From Epiperipatus broadwayi (lineage: Eukaryota; Onychophora; Udeonychophora; Euonychophora; Peripatidae): a DNA stretch of 64,000 nucleotides. Of this stretch, positions 24,471 through 34,745 are shown one piece after another (positions within the stretch are counted from its first letter, which is position 1; each line of letters starts with the position of its first letter). The translations under genes and the position numbers were made by a program. The notes beneath the pieces were generated by a model. The model worked only from the letters and a program-made list of their open reading frames with translations, had not been told where the DNA came from and did no database searches. The stretch spans positions 5,736,264 to 5,800,263 of the forward strand of contig JAQFVV010012434.1 in NCBI GenBank assembly GCA_028023455.1, read 5' to 3'.

Positions 24471-24808
24471 TGTATTACCTAATTTTACAATCATTTGACA
24501 TTTTCAGTAATTGTCTAGATTTTTTTCTGGCAACCGTTTTTTTTTCCATTGTGTCTTTTCATTGATATTTATTACTTTTATTTTTTATTATTTTACTTAG
24601 TATGGACTTCAGTCGTAATGAGTTGTTCACACTGATAGTTGTTTCTCTGCATTTGCATTAATTAAATTGTATACAATCACATTTTTATCTTTTAAATAAT
24701 TATATACATAGCAATTCTAACTACAATCTTTTTTTTCCTCCAACTTTATTTTTGTCTATTTTTTTTTTTTTTTTTGAGTTAGCATATAAATGTTTTTAAT
24801 GTTGATTA
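24471..24808. other. Spacer of the inverted SINE pair
   Basis: AT- and T-rich spacer containing several poly-T runs (for example 24759-24775). No gene. Confidence 0.4.
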
Positions 24809-24920
24809 CGCGCTGATAAGGATCGCAAGGATTATTTTGTGAAAATAACACATTTATTGTTAAATGAAAAAGACGCAGCTATACTAATAAAGTACTTTGA
24901 TTTAACTCGCACTTAATTAA
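24809..24920 (+). mobile_element. SINE family B, right of inverted pair
   Basis: Inverted copy of 24387-24470, sharing TTATTTTGTGAAAATAACAC and GCAGCTATACTAA. The tRNA-like part seen in the left member is not clear here, so the copy is probably truncated. Confidence 0.55.
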
Positions 24921-25079
24921 ATTAATTTAAACAACCAATACATACATATTTTTAGGTCTAATTCTAGATACATAAACAGCTACAATTGAAATCAATTACA
25001 ACTTATGAGTTTTGTACAAGTAAAAAGTGAATGAAATAGTATATCGATTAAACAATTCATAAAATTAAGATTCAGTAGA

Positions 25080-26335
25080 GCTGAATCCTTTGAGTAGAGT
25101 TCAATCAAGATTTGATCTGGGATAGGTCAATGGAGCACATGAATTTGAGACTGTCTGTAGGGTACAGACAGTTGAGATCGGTAAGATGGTGTGACTAAAT
25201 TCTAAACTGTCCCCATGTCTGGTCCACCAACCAGGGTTGACAGATGCATTTATCATCCTCTTTAATTTTACACAGGGTATTGAAGAATAGTTCATCAATG
25301 GGATGGTCATAACCTTTATTGAATGTGACTCTACATCTGACTGACCAAATCGAAAAGTTTATAAACATGGCAAAACATATTAATGCAATGTTTCTTTTTT
25401 CAAATGCAGGCTTGAGCATGGTGTAGGCAGGGTCTGAATTGTTGGTTCTATTCAGTGCAAGATTACATAGGTATGTCCATGATCTGCAATGATCAAGAAT
25501 GTGGACCATGGACTCCTCCTGTCTCATGCATAAAGGGCAGAGGGGGTCGATATTATATTATATCCCCTTTGATAACAAAGGAATGCTGCAGTAGGAAGAG
25601 CCCCAAGGTTGACCTTCAGGAGAAAGTCAACAAACTTGGGACTGAGTTTGAGTAATTTTGTCATCTTTGAGAGTTGCGGTATTCCAATTGGGAGTGCATT
25701 ACTGGTTTTGATTTTGCCCTCTGAAACCAATTGGTAGACTAATAGTGAACTCGATGTTCTAAAGTTTTGAACAATGATAGACAACACTTGGTGTTGTATC
25801 CAAAGTTTACGCAGTTTAGGAGGAGGCCGATCAGTAGGATCCACCTCTATTGGGAAAGGGCATTCCATCTCCTGGTTATCTTTAAAGATTTTACACAGAG
25901 CATTATGGGTTCTTTGGAGGTAGAAGATTTTGAGTGAATGGAGTGCGAGACCATTGAGGAGTTTTGGTTTTTGAAGCAAGTTCAGACTGATGACAGAGGC
26001 CTTGCCCCCCAGCACAATCTCCTGCATAGGGTTTTGATTTGTTTGGTAAATCTAATTGTTGGGGAGAAGCCGGCCAAGTAATATGAAATTTTGGGTAAAA
26101 CCACTGAATTTAGATGGGCTACCTTATCAAACAGAGAAAGATAAACCTAGGATAATTAAGAAATTAAGCCTTCAATCTTGTTGAATAGGGAATTTACCAG
26201 GTCTCTCCTCATGATGAAAGGAGGTGAGGCCAGATGGAACCCAATAAATTTTTGGGGGGAGGCCTCAAACCAGCCAGAGATCTTCTTGCCAGTAAGGTTA
26301 CTCCAGATAGTCGACTTCGCTAAGACCGAATTCGC
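25080..26335 (-). pseudogene. Family-1 LINE ORF2 relic, third copy
   Basis: On the minus strand this covers only the region after the RT catalytic block. The piece at 25524-26027 reads LNGLALHSLKIFYLQRTHN, then DPTDRPPPKLRKLWIQH, then LSPKFVDFLLKVNLGALP. This is colinear with FNGLSFHSIQAIILQKTHN, TPTGCPPPSASSWI and LEPKFLDFIIKINLNALP of the copy at 43090-45255. The piece at 25195-25527 covers the region after the zinc knuckle, with FSIWSVRCRVTF matching YSIWIVRCKTLM. A frameshift lies close to 25525 in the zinc-knuckle region, where cysteines have been lost. It is better preserved than the 0.9-3.4 kb copy but 5' truncated and frameshifted. Confidence 0.8.
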
Positions 26336-26544
26336 TTGTGAATTGTTTAATATAATAAATAATAATATGATATTTAAATTTAGAATTTGTTTGTTAGAGG
26401 GAATATTTTTTATTTCTATGTCTTATTATTAAATTATAATTTTTGTCAGATTTTTTTGTAGTTTTAATCATTTTTTTAAAAATAATATGTAAATATAACT
26501 AAGAAGTAAAATAAATAATATGTAAAAAAAAATTTTTTTTAATA

Positions 26545-26895
26545 ATGTTTTTATTTAAATAGCTGGCTAAAAAGTAATCTCTTCTTCATTAATTTGCCAT
26601 TTTTGGAAAATATCAGAGGTCTTAAGAATCTAGACTTGTTATAAAATAATTGGAAATTGTAGGAATATTGTCATTTCATAAAAGAATTTGAGGCTCAAAT
26701 AAATCATAAAAATCAAGCAAGCCTCGATATTTTTATGAAATGACAATATTCATGCAATCTCCAATTGTTTTATAACAAATCTAGATTCTTAAGCTTTATG
26801 ATATTTTCCGAGAATGGAAAATTAACCCAAAAAGCAAATTACTTTATTTTTCTACTTTTTAGTAAGTAAGCTATTATTAATAAAAATATTTAAAC
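26545..26895. mobile_element. Foldback element (about 165-bp inverted arms)
   Basis: A long imperfect palindrome. The arms share CTTAAGAATCTAGA, TTGTTATAAAA, AATTGGA, GAATATTGTCATTTCATAAA and, outside these, GGAAAATATCA and the TTGCCATTTT/AATTTTCCAT blocks. The arms meet at 26685-26735 around a short centre with its own inverted repeat (GAGGCT/AGCCTC). No coding capacity. It is probably a foldback-type MITE, with superfamily unresolved because the outer ends are decayed. Confidence 0.75.
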
Positions 26896-27944
26896 AAGAC
26901 ATTTTTATATATATATATATAGTGCGATGTTTTTATAATCTATAATATTTGCCCAATACATATACGGTTGGGTCGAAAATATAGATGATTCATTCTATAT
27001 TTTCTTAAAGACTTTATCTTGTGTTTGAAAAAGTAGGAGTATTCATTTATATAGTGACATCTGCAAAGTGCATGTGTATTAGCTTATTGGCTTATTAATA
27101 TTATAAAAATATTATTTAAAAACATTTTTTTACATAATATTAGTCTGTGAAGATTTTGTGCATGAAACAGCAATTGTTTTTAATGATCTACAATAATTCA
27201 GTTGTGATTACATAAAATTGTGCTTAGTGAAGACAGAATAAATAGAAACTTTCTGCTCCAAGATAATGTGATAATTTCAAATATTTGACATTTTTTGTGT
27301 GAAGAAAGTAACATTTTAAAAAGAAAAAACAAACTTATTTCTAAAATTATTAAATTTTAATATTTTAAAAAATATAAAACTATAAATAAAAATTAATTTG
27401 TTTCTTTTTTCCATTTCATCTTTAGTAGATCATGTATGATAATGACATTTTTTGAAATTAGTGTAAAAGAAATAATAAAAGTAAGCAAAAGTAAAAATAA
27501 TTTATTATTTCAATTTAATTTCAGTTTATTAGGGGATTTAAGGCTTCCTCCAATTTACTCAACTAATGTCCATTATTTCTTAACCTACAACATAATGTCC
27601 CCAATAAATGTTTCATCAAAATTCATTATTCCATCCTATGCCTGGAAGATTTATTACAATAGGAGAATAGTAAATTGGGGATATCACAGTTCAAGGATCG
27701 TGCCCAACTTTGTTCTTTTAGTGTTTAAACTTCCTTATGAACTACTGAACAATAAGCCATTTATTTAATGTTTAATTTTATTAACAATGAAATTTTAAAT
27801 TTATGGAGGGATGTGAATACAATTAATAATTTTTTAGTTTTCATCACTAATATGTGTTGTATATTTATGATAAAATGTGGTCTTTCTTTTAATAAAATCA
27901 ATAATAAAACTATATACATTCAGATTCTATTAGCCAAAAATGTG
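26896..27944. other. Unassigned sequence with one unexplained open frame
   Basis: Mostly AT-rich. A 110-codon + strand frame at 27436-27768 has a less AT-rich middle (about 27525-27765). It reads GDLRLPPIYSTNVHYFLTY and later VSSKFIIPSYAWKIYYN. I recognise no domain; it might be a fragment of a transposon gene or chance. The 60-codon frame after it (27768-27950) is AT-rich and not credible. Confidence 0.3.
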
Positions 27945-28069
27945 ATGTGATGTATTATGGCTTCTCCTTAAATGAAGTCAATAATATCTCAGCAATTATG
28001 CCCAGATAAACTTGTTAGCCACTTTCTTTTACATTCCCCACTCTAAATTTACCCATAATCTGCTCTATC

Positions 28070-31000
28070 CTATTTCCACAACATAATTTTTGTCAACTCT
28101 ATAGCCTTTATATCTAAATCCCCCTTATCTTTTCCCAAACCCAGCATAAAAACCAATAATTCACTTTCTGTATAATCACTCTTTTCATATTTATTTTTCC
28201 ACAACTTCATTATATGTACCCTTTCTGTTTTCAAACATTTACATTCAATTAACAAATGCCTAATATTTTCAATTCCTTCCTTACATAATTTACAAAATAA
28301 ATCACCCATATTTTTCCATTTACATGTATATTCTTTTGTAGCTAAAGATCCCGTCCGAGCCTTAAACAATAAACTACTTTCCTTACTATTATCATATATT
28401 AACTCACACCTAATATTCTGTTTATTTCTATATATATTTAAACTCTTTTTACTCTCCATACTATTTCTCCATCTCTCTAACTCCCTAGTCTTTATTAATA
28501 AATTTATTCTTTTATCCCATTCCTTACTACTATAACACTCAATAATCCTCTTAACACAATCATCCCATCTTTTGTACAAATATACTGATATAAATTCTTT
28601 ATCCAAATCTTTTGCATACCGCATTACCTTTCTCACCCATCTTGTTACCTGCCCTTTACTCATAACCCAATTAAATACTATTTTAGCTATTCTTTTATTA
28701 TCCATAAACTGCAATCTACCAAACATTTTCATTTTACTTTTTGCATCTCTCATATGAAAACTTGACCATCCCATTTCTCCTTGAATTGCCTCCCTTGCTG
28801 TCCATACTTCTGCATCCAATGCATGTCTTCCTACTTCCCTTTGAGATTTTTCTAAATAATCTAATATCTTTTTACTAACATATAATGCATCATTACCATA
28901 TGTTAACCCTGCTACTGCAACTCCTTTCCATAAAATTTTAGCTACATCATATTTATTATATGAAAATATTGTTAATTTCTTTATCAATCCCTTTCTTTTC
29001 TTTGCTTCATTTATCAATTTTTTCTCCCATTCATCCAAATAATTTTTCTGATTACTTAAAATAATTCCCAAATAACTATATCTATTCACCACACTTAACT
29101 TAATATCTCCCAATAAAAATTCTACATCTTCTCTTTCCTCAGTATTAACCATCATTATATTTGATTTTTCTTCACTAAATTTAATCCCCATCTCTTTACC
29201 TACCCTTGCACATGTCCTCAACATAACTTCCATATCTTCTCTTTTTTCTGCACACAAAAATATATCATCTGCAAAAAAAAAAAAAAGACCTGACAAAATA
29301 TATACTCCCTTACTACCTATTAATGGTATCTCTATCCCTCTTCCTAATATTTCTATTGCTCTTTCCATTTCACTCAAATACAACACAAACAAAATAGGTG
29401 ACATAAGGCATCCTTGCCTTAGTCCCACACCATTTTTAACTTTAATTGATTCTATATTCTCTAATTGATATATATAATAATTATTTTCATATAATTTCTT
29501 AATAATATCTATTAAAGCTTCATCCATTCCCAAATTTGCTAAACTTATCCATTATCTATTTCTATTTACTCTATCATATGCCTTCTCTATATCTATAAAA
29601 CTCATATATAACTATTTATCTGCATTCCTATTCATATTCATAAGTTGTGTAACTACAAATAAACTATCTCCTATACGCCTGTCTAATCTAAAACCTCCTT
29701 CCATTTCACCCACTACATTATTCCCTTCCATCCACTTTACAACTTTACTAGCCACCATATATGAGAAAACTTTATATAAAACTGATGTTACTGCTATCGG
29801 TCTATAATTATTCAACTTTCTATGATCCTTACCCTTTCCTTTAAATAATAACCTTACTCTTGTATTACTCCAACTACTTGGGAAAACTCTATTCTGTACC
29901 ATTTTATTAAAACAGGATAATAACTTTACTTTTGCCCTATATCCTAAATTCATTACCATCTCTGCTGCCCATCCATCTAAACCTCTTGCCTTCCCACTTT
30001 TCAATTTCTTCTCTACCTCATTTAGTTCATTTTCTGAAAAGCTAATATTCCCATTACTATATTCTTTCATATTTTCTAACATTCTATCATTCACATCTAA
30101 CATCTTTTCTATATTCATTACATAACTATTTAAGATTCTCTCTAAATCTTCTCTAGAACTACACTCAGTTCCCTCATCATCTAGTAATACTAACTCTCTC
30201 TCCTCTACATTTCTCCTTTTAATATAATTCCAAAATTTTTTACTTCCATCTCTTCCACTTTTATTAATATCCTCCAACAATTTACTATTCAATTTCATTC
30301 TCTCTCTATAAATATCTATTTTAGCCAACTTCTTCTTTTCTAAGTACTTTTCCCATTTAGCATTAATATCTTTTTCACTTTCCTTATTCTTAATAGCACA
30401 CTTATATTCTCTACATGCTTCTTTCCTTTCTTTTACACTTTTACTAATTTTAATTTTTTTATTACTTTTATTATTTTCAATATTCTCACCTAAAACCCTA
30501 TTTGCAACTTTTTCTACTTCCTTACACCAATCCTTATACTCATCCCCAACCCACTCTTCCATTATTTCTTCAACTTGTATTTTATACTCTTCCAACTTAT
30601 TCTTATCATTCACTCTCCATCCACATCTTTCACTATTATTTCTACTTTTATTTCTATTCTCCATCACATTACTAACCATTTCAATTACAATGAAATTATG
30701 ATCACTAGTGCATACTTTTTCTTCATTATCAAATACCTTATTTTTCTGTATTTTATTTATTCCCTCTTTCTCTACCAATACATAATCTATTGTGTGAAAT
30801 ATATTATTTCTAGACCATGTGTATTGTCCCTCATAAATATTTAATAAATTTCCAATACTCAAATTCACTTTCTGACCAAAATTTTTTAAAAGCTGTCCAT
30901 TTTTATTACCTACATCATCAATTTCTTCAATATGTCCATTCATATCCCCTATAACCATTATTCTCTTCTCTTTTTCTTTAAAACTTTGTATATCCTTAAC

Positions 31001-31599
31001 TAAACATTCGTATATGTTACTATTCCACTCCAATATAATTTGACTATCTCCAGTAGCTATATAAACTATAGCCACCATCCATTCTTATCTACCTAACCTT
31101 ATTTCAAACCACAAGTATTCTTGACATTTAACAATATTTAAATATTTTTTTGATATAACATCTATACCACCACCCCTTTTTTCTTTTTCTTTTCTATTTA
31201 TACCCTGCCATACCAACTGTTCCAAAATAGGTTCTTCTTCTTCTCTTAAATGTGTTTCCATTACTGCTAATACCTCAAGCTCTTCATTTTCAATTGTTTT
31301 ATTTAATTCCATCCACTTTTCTGGTTTCCTACCACCTTGCATATTCAAAAACCCAATTTTAACAATTTCTTCTTTTCTAACTACTCTTTTATAAATTCTT
31401 TTAATTCTTTCTTCTCCATTACATTTATAAATTACTTTCTTACCATTAATTTTACAAACCCATTCCTTCTCCATATCTATATTTATATCAAAATCAAATT
31501 CCTTTTGCTTACTTTTTATATTCCATCCATTCTTTTTAATAATATTACAATTTAAAAACCCACCCCCCTTTATAAGTTTCCTGAAAATTTTTTTTTATA
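28070..31599 (-). pseudogene. LINE ORF2: endonuclease-reverse transcriptase
   Basis: One frame runs from 31599 to 28070, broken by only three in-frame stops (31085-31087, 29612-29614, about 29552). Endonuclease: NMQGGRK near the start, METHLRE, GDMNGH at about 30935-30955, TWSRNNIFHTIDYVLV and SDHNFI. A Lys/Glu-rich linker follows. RT: ARGLDGWAAEMV, LLFKGKGKDHRKLNNYRPI and, between the last two stops, FIDIEKAYDRVN (catalytic Asp of motif A). GLRQGCLMSPILFVLYL (motif B) and FFFFADDIFLC (motif C, F-A-D-D) come next, then SYLGIIL. Near the C terminus, CKLCKEGIENIRHLLIEC is the usual zinc-knuckle-like end. The protein would nick DNA and copy the element RNA by target-primed reverse transcription. 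All catalytic positions I can see are kept, so inactivation is recent. The T14 run encoding the Phe stretch before ADD is longer than in the relic at 11.5 kb. Confidence 0.85.
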
Positions 31600-32205
31600 A
31601 ATCAAACTCCCTAAAACTTCACTTCCTTGTTTTCCTAAATGCAACCCATCTTTACTATATAACTCTCTCTTTCCAATAAAACAATCCCACACATCCACAA
31701 ACATAACATTATTTCTCTCACACAATTTTTTCAATCTCTCATTTACAGAACATACCCTATCTAACAAATAACTCTTGTCAAACCTTGGTAATAATCCAAC
31801 TATTCCTACTCTTCCTTTAATCATAATCAAATTCCTAATCAAATCTACATACTCATCCATTATTCTCTCTGATGATTCTAATAAATTATTATTCCCCACC
31901 ATAACATATACATCTCTACTACCTTGCTTTTTAACTTTATCTGCTACATCCCTAATTCTAGCTCCAGGCAAACATACTCTTACATACCTACTTCTATTTT
32001 CCCTTGCAATTATATCCCCACATTCTCTAATTAGTGAATCTCCTATCAATACTGTTTCATAATCTACTTTTTCTGCTCCATCCATAACATTTTCTAATAC
32101 CTTCTGGTCCTCCTTATCTATTTCTTCCTTATCATTCCTACTCAATAATTCCTTTATCTCCTCACATTTTATCTCTAATGATTTTAATTTTAAATATAAA
32201 TTAAA
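31570..32205 (-). CDS. LINE ORF1: SGNH/GDSL esterase-like domain
   Basis: Open from the 5' truncation (about 32205) to a stop at 31570-31572. The first Met in the frame is at 32145, but the frame is open upstream and reads NLYLKLKSLEIKCEEIKELL, a charged helical segment, so the real start is lost. Counting from that Met, the SGNH blocks are GDS at 35-37 (nucleophile Ser37), CLPGARI at 58-64 (block II Gly) and GNNN at 84-87 (block III, Asn86). DGLHL lies at 166-170 (catalytic Asp166 and His169). Esterase domains of this type occur in ORF1 of CR1/L2-like LINEs, where a lipid- or membrane-related role has been proposed but not settled. The frame ends just after a run of nine A residues, where the endonuclease frame opens in -1 phase. 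The two may therefore form one polyprotein. Confidence 0.8.
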   Translation of the reverse strand, partial: FNLYLKLKSLEIKCEEIKELLSRNDKEEIDKEDQKVLENVMDGAEKVDYETVLIGDSLIRECGDIIARENRSRYVRVCLPGARIRDVADKVKKQGSRDVYVMVGNNNLLESSERIMDEYVDLIRNLIMIKGRVGIVGLLPRFDKSYLLDRVCSVNERLKKLCERNNVMFVDVWDCFIGKRELYSKDGLHLGKQGSEVLGSLIYKKKFSGNL

Positions 32206-32479
32206 GCAATGAAGTGACCTCTAGTGAGCATTCAAATTAAGATATAATTTTCAACTTCTGAATTACAGACTATGATAAAACAAGGTTTATAGGACTGGTT
32301 TTAAACATCATCACAAGTAAGAGCAGATTAAATATTATTTTGTATAAATCAAATTTCATATTCTTTATCTAAAAGTGTGAAAGATGAAATATCCAGTGTT
32401 AATTAAATGTAGTGCTTTTTATAGTCAATAATCATGTATTTAATATAATTAATTTTACCATTAGATTTACAGGGGGTGA
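32206..32479. other. AT-rich sequence, no gene seen
   Basis: Sequence between the LINE 5' end and the 2.3-kb repeat. Nothing was recognised. Confidence 0.35.
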
Positions 32480-34157
32480 GAAGCACAAAGGCTCTTCATT
32501 AATGGGGTGCCAAATTGCAACGATAATTAATACAATTTATATGTAAATGAAAATGCTTAGATGTACAAATCACTTCATTGATAAAAACACATTTATTTAA
32601 ATATAAGACAATTACTTTTTTACTTAAATTGTTCAAAATATATTAAATACTATATACTTTACTCTTGAACTACATCGAACAGACAGGCATCATTTCACCA
32701 CAATAAGTAATAAAATTTATATGTAAATGAAAATCTTTAAATTTCTAAATTACTTTATTGTTAGAAATCCTTTCTGATTACAAATATTTTTATTTAAATA
32801 TAAAAGAATTATTTTTGCCTAGACTTGTGACAATTGTTTGAAATATACTAAATATTATATTGTTGGTCATTAAACTAAACCCATCAGACCTGCACCATTT
32901 CACTGTGATTCTTAATAAAATTTATAAATAAATGAAAGTATTTATGCATAGTAAGTAATTTAGTTTATCAATCATATTTTATCTTCTATTGTGTGTTTGG
33001 TAAAGCTATAGAGTTAGAATATTAGAATCTGGAATATAGGTTTAGGGATCAATTTGAATGGAGTCTCATCTTTTTTTAACACTGATATTATCTTTACTTT
33101 TCTTTTTAATACTAATATTATCTTTTTTTAATATTGATATAATTTTTTACATGTTTTACTAATCTGCTTTTCATTGGATTTGGATTATCATGGAATTTGT
33201 TATTTAGCTGAAATTTGTAATTGATACATAAAGTTATCCAAATACACGGTGGTCAAAATTCAATGATAACAGAATTAGTAAAAACAATTTTAAAGAAGGT
33301 ATTATTACATGCATTCTATTATCATTTAATGCCCCTCTTTGATTGCAACAACTATACAATATCATTTGTAATTATTCTATTGGAAAAGTGCCTACAAAAT
33401 TATTTATCTATTTTAGAGGAAAAAAATTATTTTTTTATAGTTATTATAATCTATTATTAAACAAAAGAAAGTGCAAAGTGTGGGATAATGCCTTTTAAAA
33501 ATATATTAATTAAACAATGTAAGTGTAAAAATCTCTTCTCTTAAGTAAATGTAATATAAGTCCTTAAAATCCCTAAATAACTGATCATATGTTTAAGTTT
33601 TTATTTTGAAATAACAAGCCCATGAAAAATTAAATCATGAAGTAGTTTGAGTATTCTATTATTAAATTAATATTTAAAAAGTTAATATTGTTAATAGAAA
33701 GTATAACAAGTTATGCATGAGATATTCTGAATAAAACAAGTTATTTTTATCTAATTAATATGTTGGTTAGCATGAACTAGTTAAAACTGATCATTGATCT
33801 CATTGTGGCCCCCAAAATCAGGAGAGTTAATATGTAAACAAAAAGATAAAAGTGCAAATAACTATAATTTTTAAATATTTTACTGTGACATTTGTAAACA
33901 AAATTATATAGGATTCATTTTGATTTAATTAAATAATTTTATTTCATGGATGGTGGGGAGGGGGAAGTTATTTTTTTACAGGATAAAAAACATTTATATA
34001 TTTACAGAAATAAATTATTTTGTTTGCAGATATAGATGCATTTAAAATGCACAAATTAGTACTTATAATGTATAAATAATTACTTATTTATTATAAATAG
34101 AATTTTGAATCAATATTTGAAAAAACAAAATAAAATATGTATAATGCAAAAAATGGG

Positions 34158-34197
34158 CCAACTGATGAGTGCTGGTTCAGCACGAAATGCATCTTGG
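34158..34197 (+). ncRNA. Hammerhead ribozyme (type I), intact core
   Basis: All canonical elements are in order. Stem I 5' strand CCAA is at 34158-34161 and core CTGATGA at 34162-34168. Stem II is GTGCT (34169-34173), loop GGTTC, AGCAC (34179-34183). GAAA is at 34184-34187. Stem III is palindromic ATGCAT (34187-34192), and C at 34193 is position 17, the expected cleavage site. Stem I 3' strand TTGG is at 34194-34197. Very short palindromic stem III sequences are known in metazoan hammerheads that act best as dimers or in tandem transcripts. Cleavage is predicted after 34193. Whether it is active in cells cannot be told from sequence. Confidence 0.8.
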
Positions 34198-34239
34198 AGT
34201 CAATTGTCTTTTATTATATCTTTATTTAAGTGAATTTAA
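34158..34239 (+). mobile_element. Hammerhead-ribozyme retroelement insertion
   Basis: An 82-bp insertion into repeat R. It is flanked by the direct repeat AAAAAATGGG (34148-34157 and 34240-34249) and absent at the equivalent place in copy B (near 59215), where flanking sequences join directly. It starts with the ribozyme (34158-34197) and continues through TTGGAGTCAATTG to an A-rich 3' end. The tRNA-like segment seen in the other three copies is missing here, so this may be a 3'-truncated or alternative form. The flanking direct repeat and A-rich end suggest LINE- or Penelope-type retrotransposition. Confidence 0.75.
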
Positions 34240-34745
34240 AAAAAATGGGGAAGTATGAAGGTGTTTATTATATTTTATTTTTTTCAATGTTTTATTGAAA
34301 ATTTGTTAATAACATCATTCTAATTTTTTTGTTTGGGTGAATTCTGATTTAATATATAAAAATGCGAACAAAGAGAATCATTCTTGGCCTATGCTGATTT
34401 CACATTAACATGACCAGAATATTATGAAACATTTAGGTAAATAACATAATAAAAAATCTGTATTACTGCATAATCAGTGCTTCTACAATTGTATTTCTTT
34501 GCACATGATATTCATTATAGGATCTACAAATTACAGAGTTTTGACAAAAACAAAAGGAAACATAGTTTAATTTAGTATGTGATAAAATGCTTTATTTCTT
34601 GATTTTTGCAAAAGATATAGATCGTGTAGGACTGAGGCCTTGATAAATATGAGATCTTGTGCCATCACAGGGGTCTCAGGCAGGATCTATTCATGAAACA
34701 ATGGGAGCTGAAATTTAACTTGCACAGAAGTATCTCTTACCCACA

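Larger units (their letters stand above)
27945..32205 (-). mobile_element. Family-2 LINE (esterase-EN-RT), nearly intact
   Basis: A 4.26-kb non-LTR retrotransposon on the minus strand. It reads from a 5' truncation at about 32205 (inside a predicted helical segment) to a 3' end with short CATCA repeats at about 27945-27955. Domain order is SGNH esterase, apurinic-type endonuclease, reverse transcriptase, C-terminal CCHC-like knuckle. The only disruptions I see are one -1 frame change at an A9 run and three in-frame stops. CR1/L2-type elements are the best known LINEs with an esterase ORF, so that group is the likeliest home, but clade assignment needs a tree. No clear target duplication was found. 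A decayed relative lies at 9465-12600. Confidence 0.85.
32480..34745 (+). repeat. Noncoding 2.3-kb repeat R, copy A
   Basis: Colinear along its length with the reverse complement of 58760-61560. Shared landmarks include ATTTATATGTAAATGAAAAT (32536-32555), CTGCTTTTCATTGGATTTGGA (about 33166-33186) and AACAATGTAAGTGTAAAAAT (about 33513). ATCTACAAATTACAGAGTTTTG (about 34521) and ATCTTGTGCCATCA (about 34653) are also shared. The first 500 bp contains three related subunits of about 200 bp, each with AATTTATATGTAAATGAAA-like sequence (about 32536, 32717, 32918). I found no long open frame common to both copies, so it is probably a non-autonomous element or a duplicated noncoding unit. Copy A carries a hammerhead element at 34158-34239 that copy B lacks. 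Confidence 0.8.

Noticed and set aside
27436-27768. 110-codon frame as a host gene
   Set aside because: No recognised domain, no start context or splice evidence; kept only as an unexplained frame.
30575-32062. Plus-strand frames at 30575-30844, 31337-31555 and 31775-32062
   Set aside because: They are antisense shadows of the minus-strand LINE coding region.
27945-32205. Target-site duplication of the family-2 LINE
   Set aside because: Flanks share only short AT-rich matches, too weak to call.
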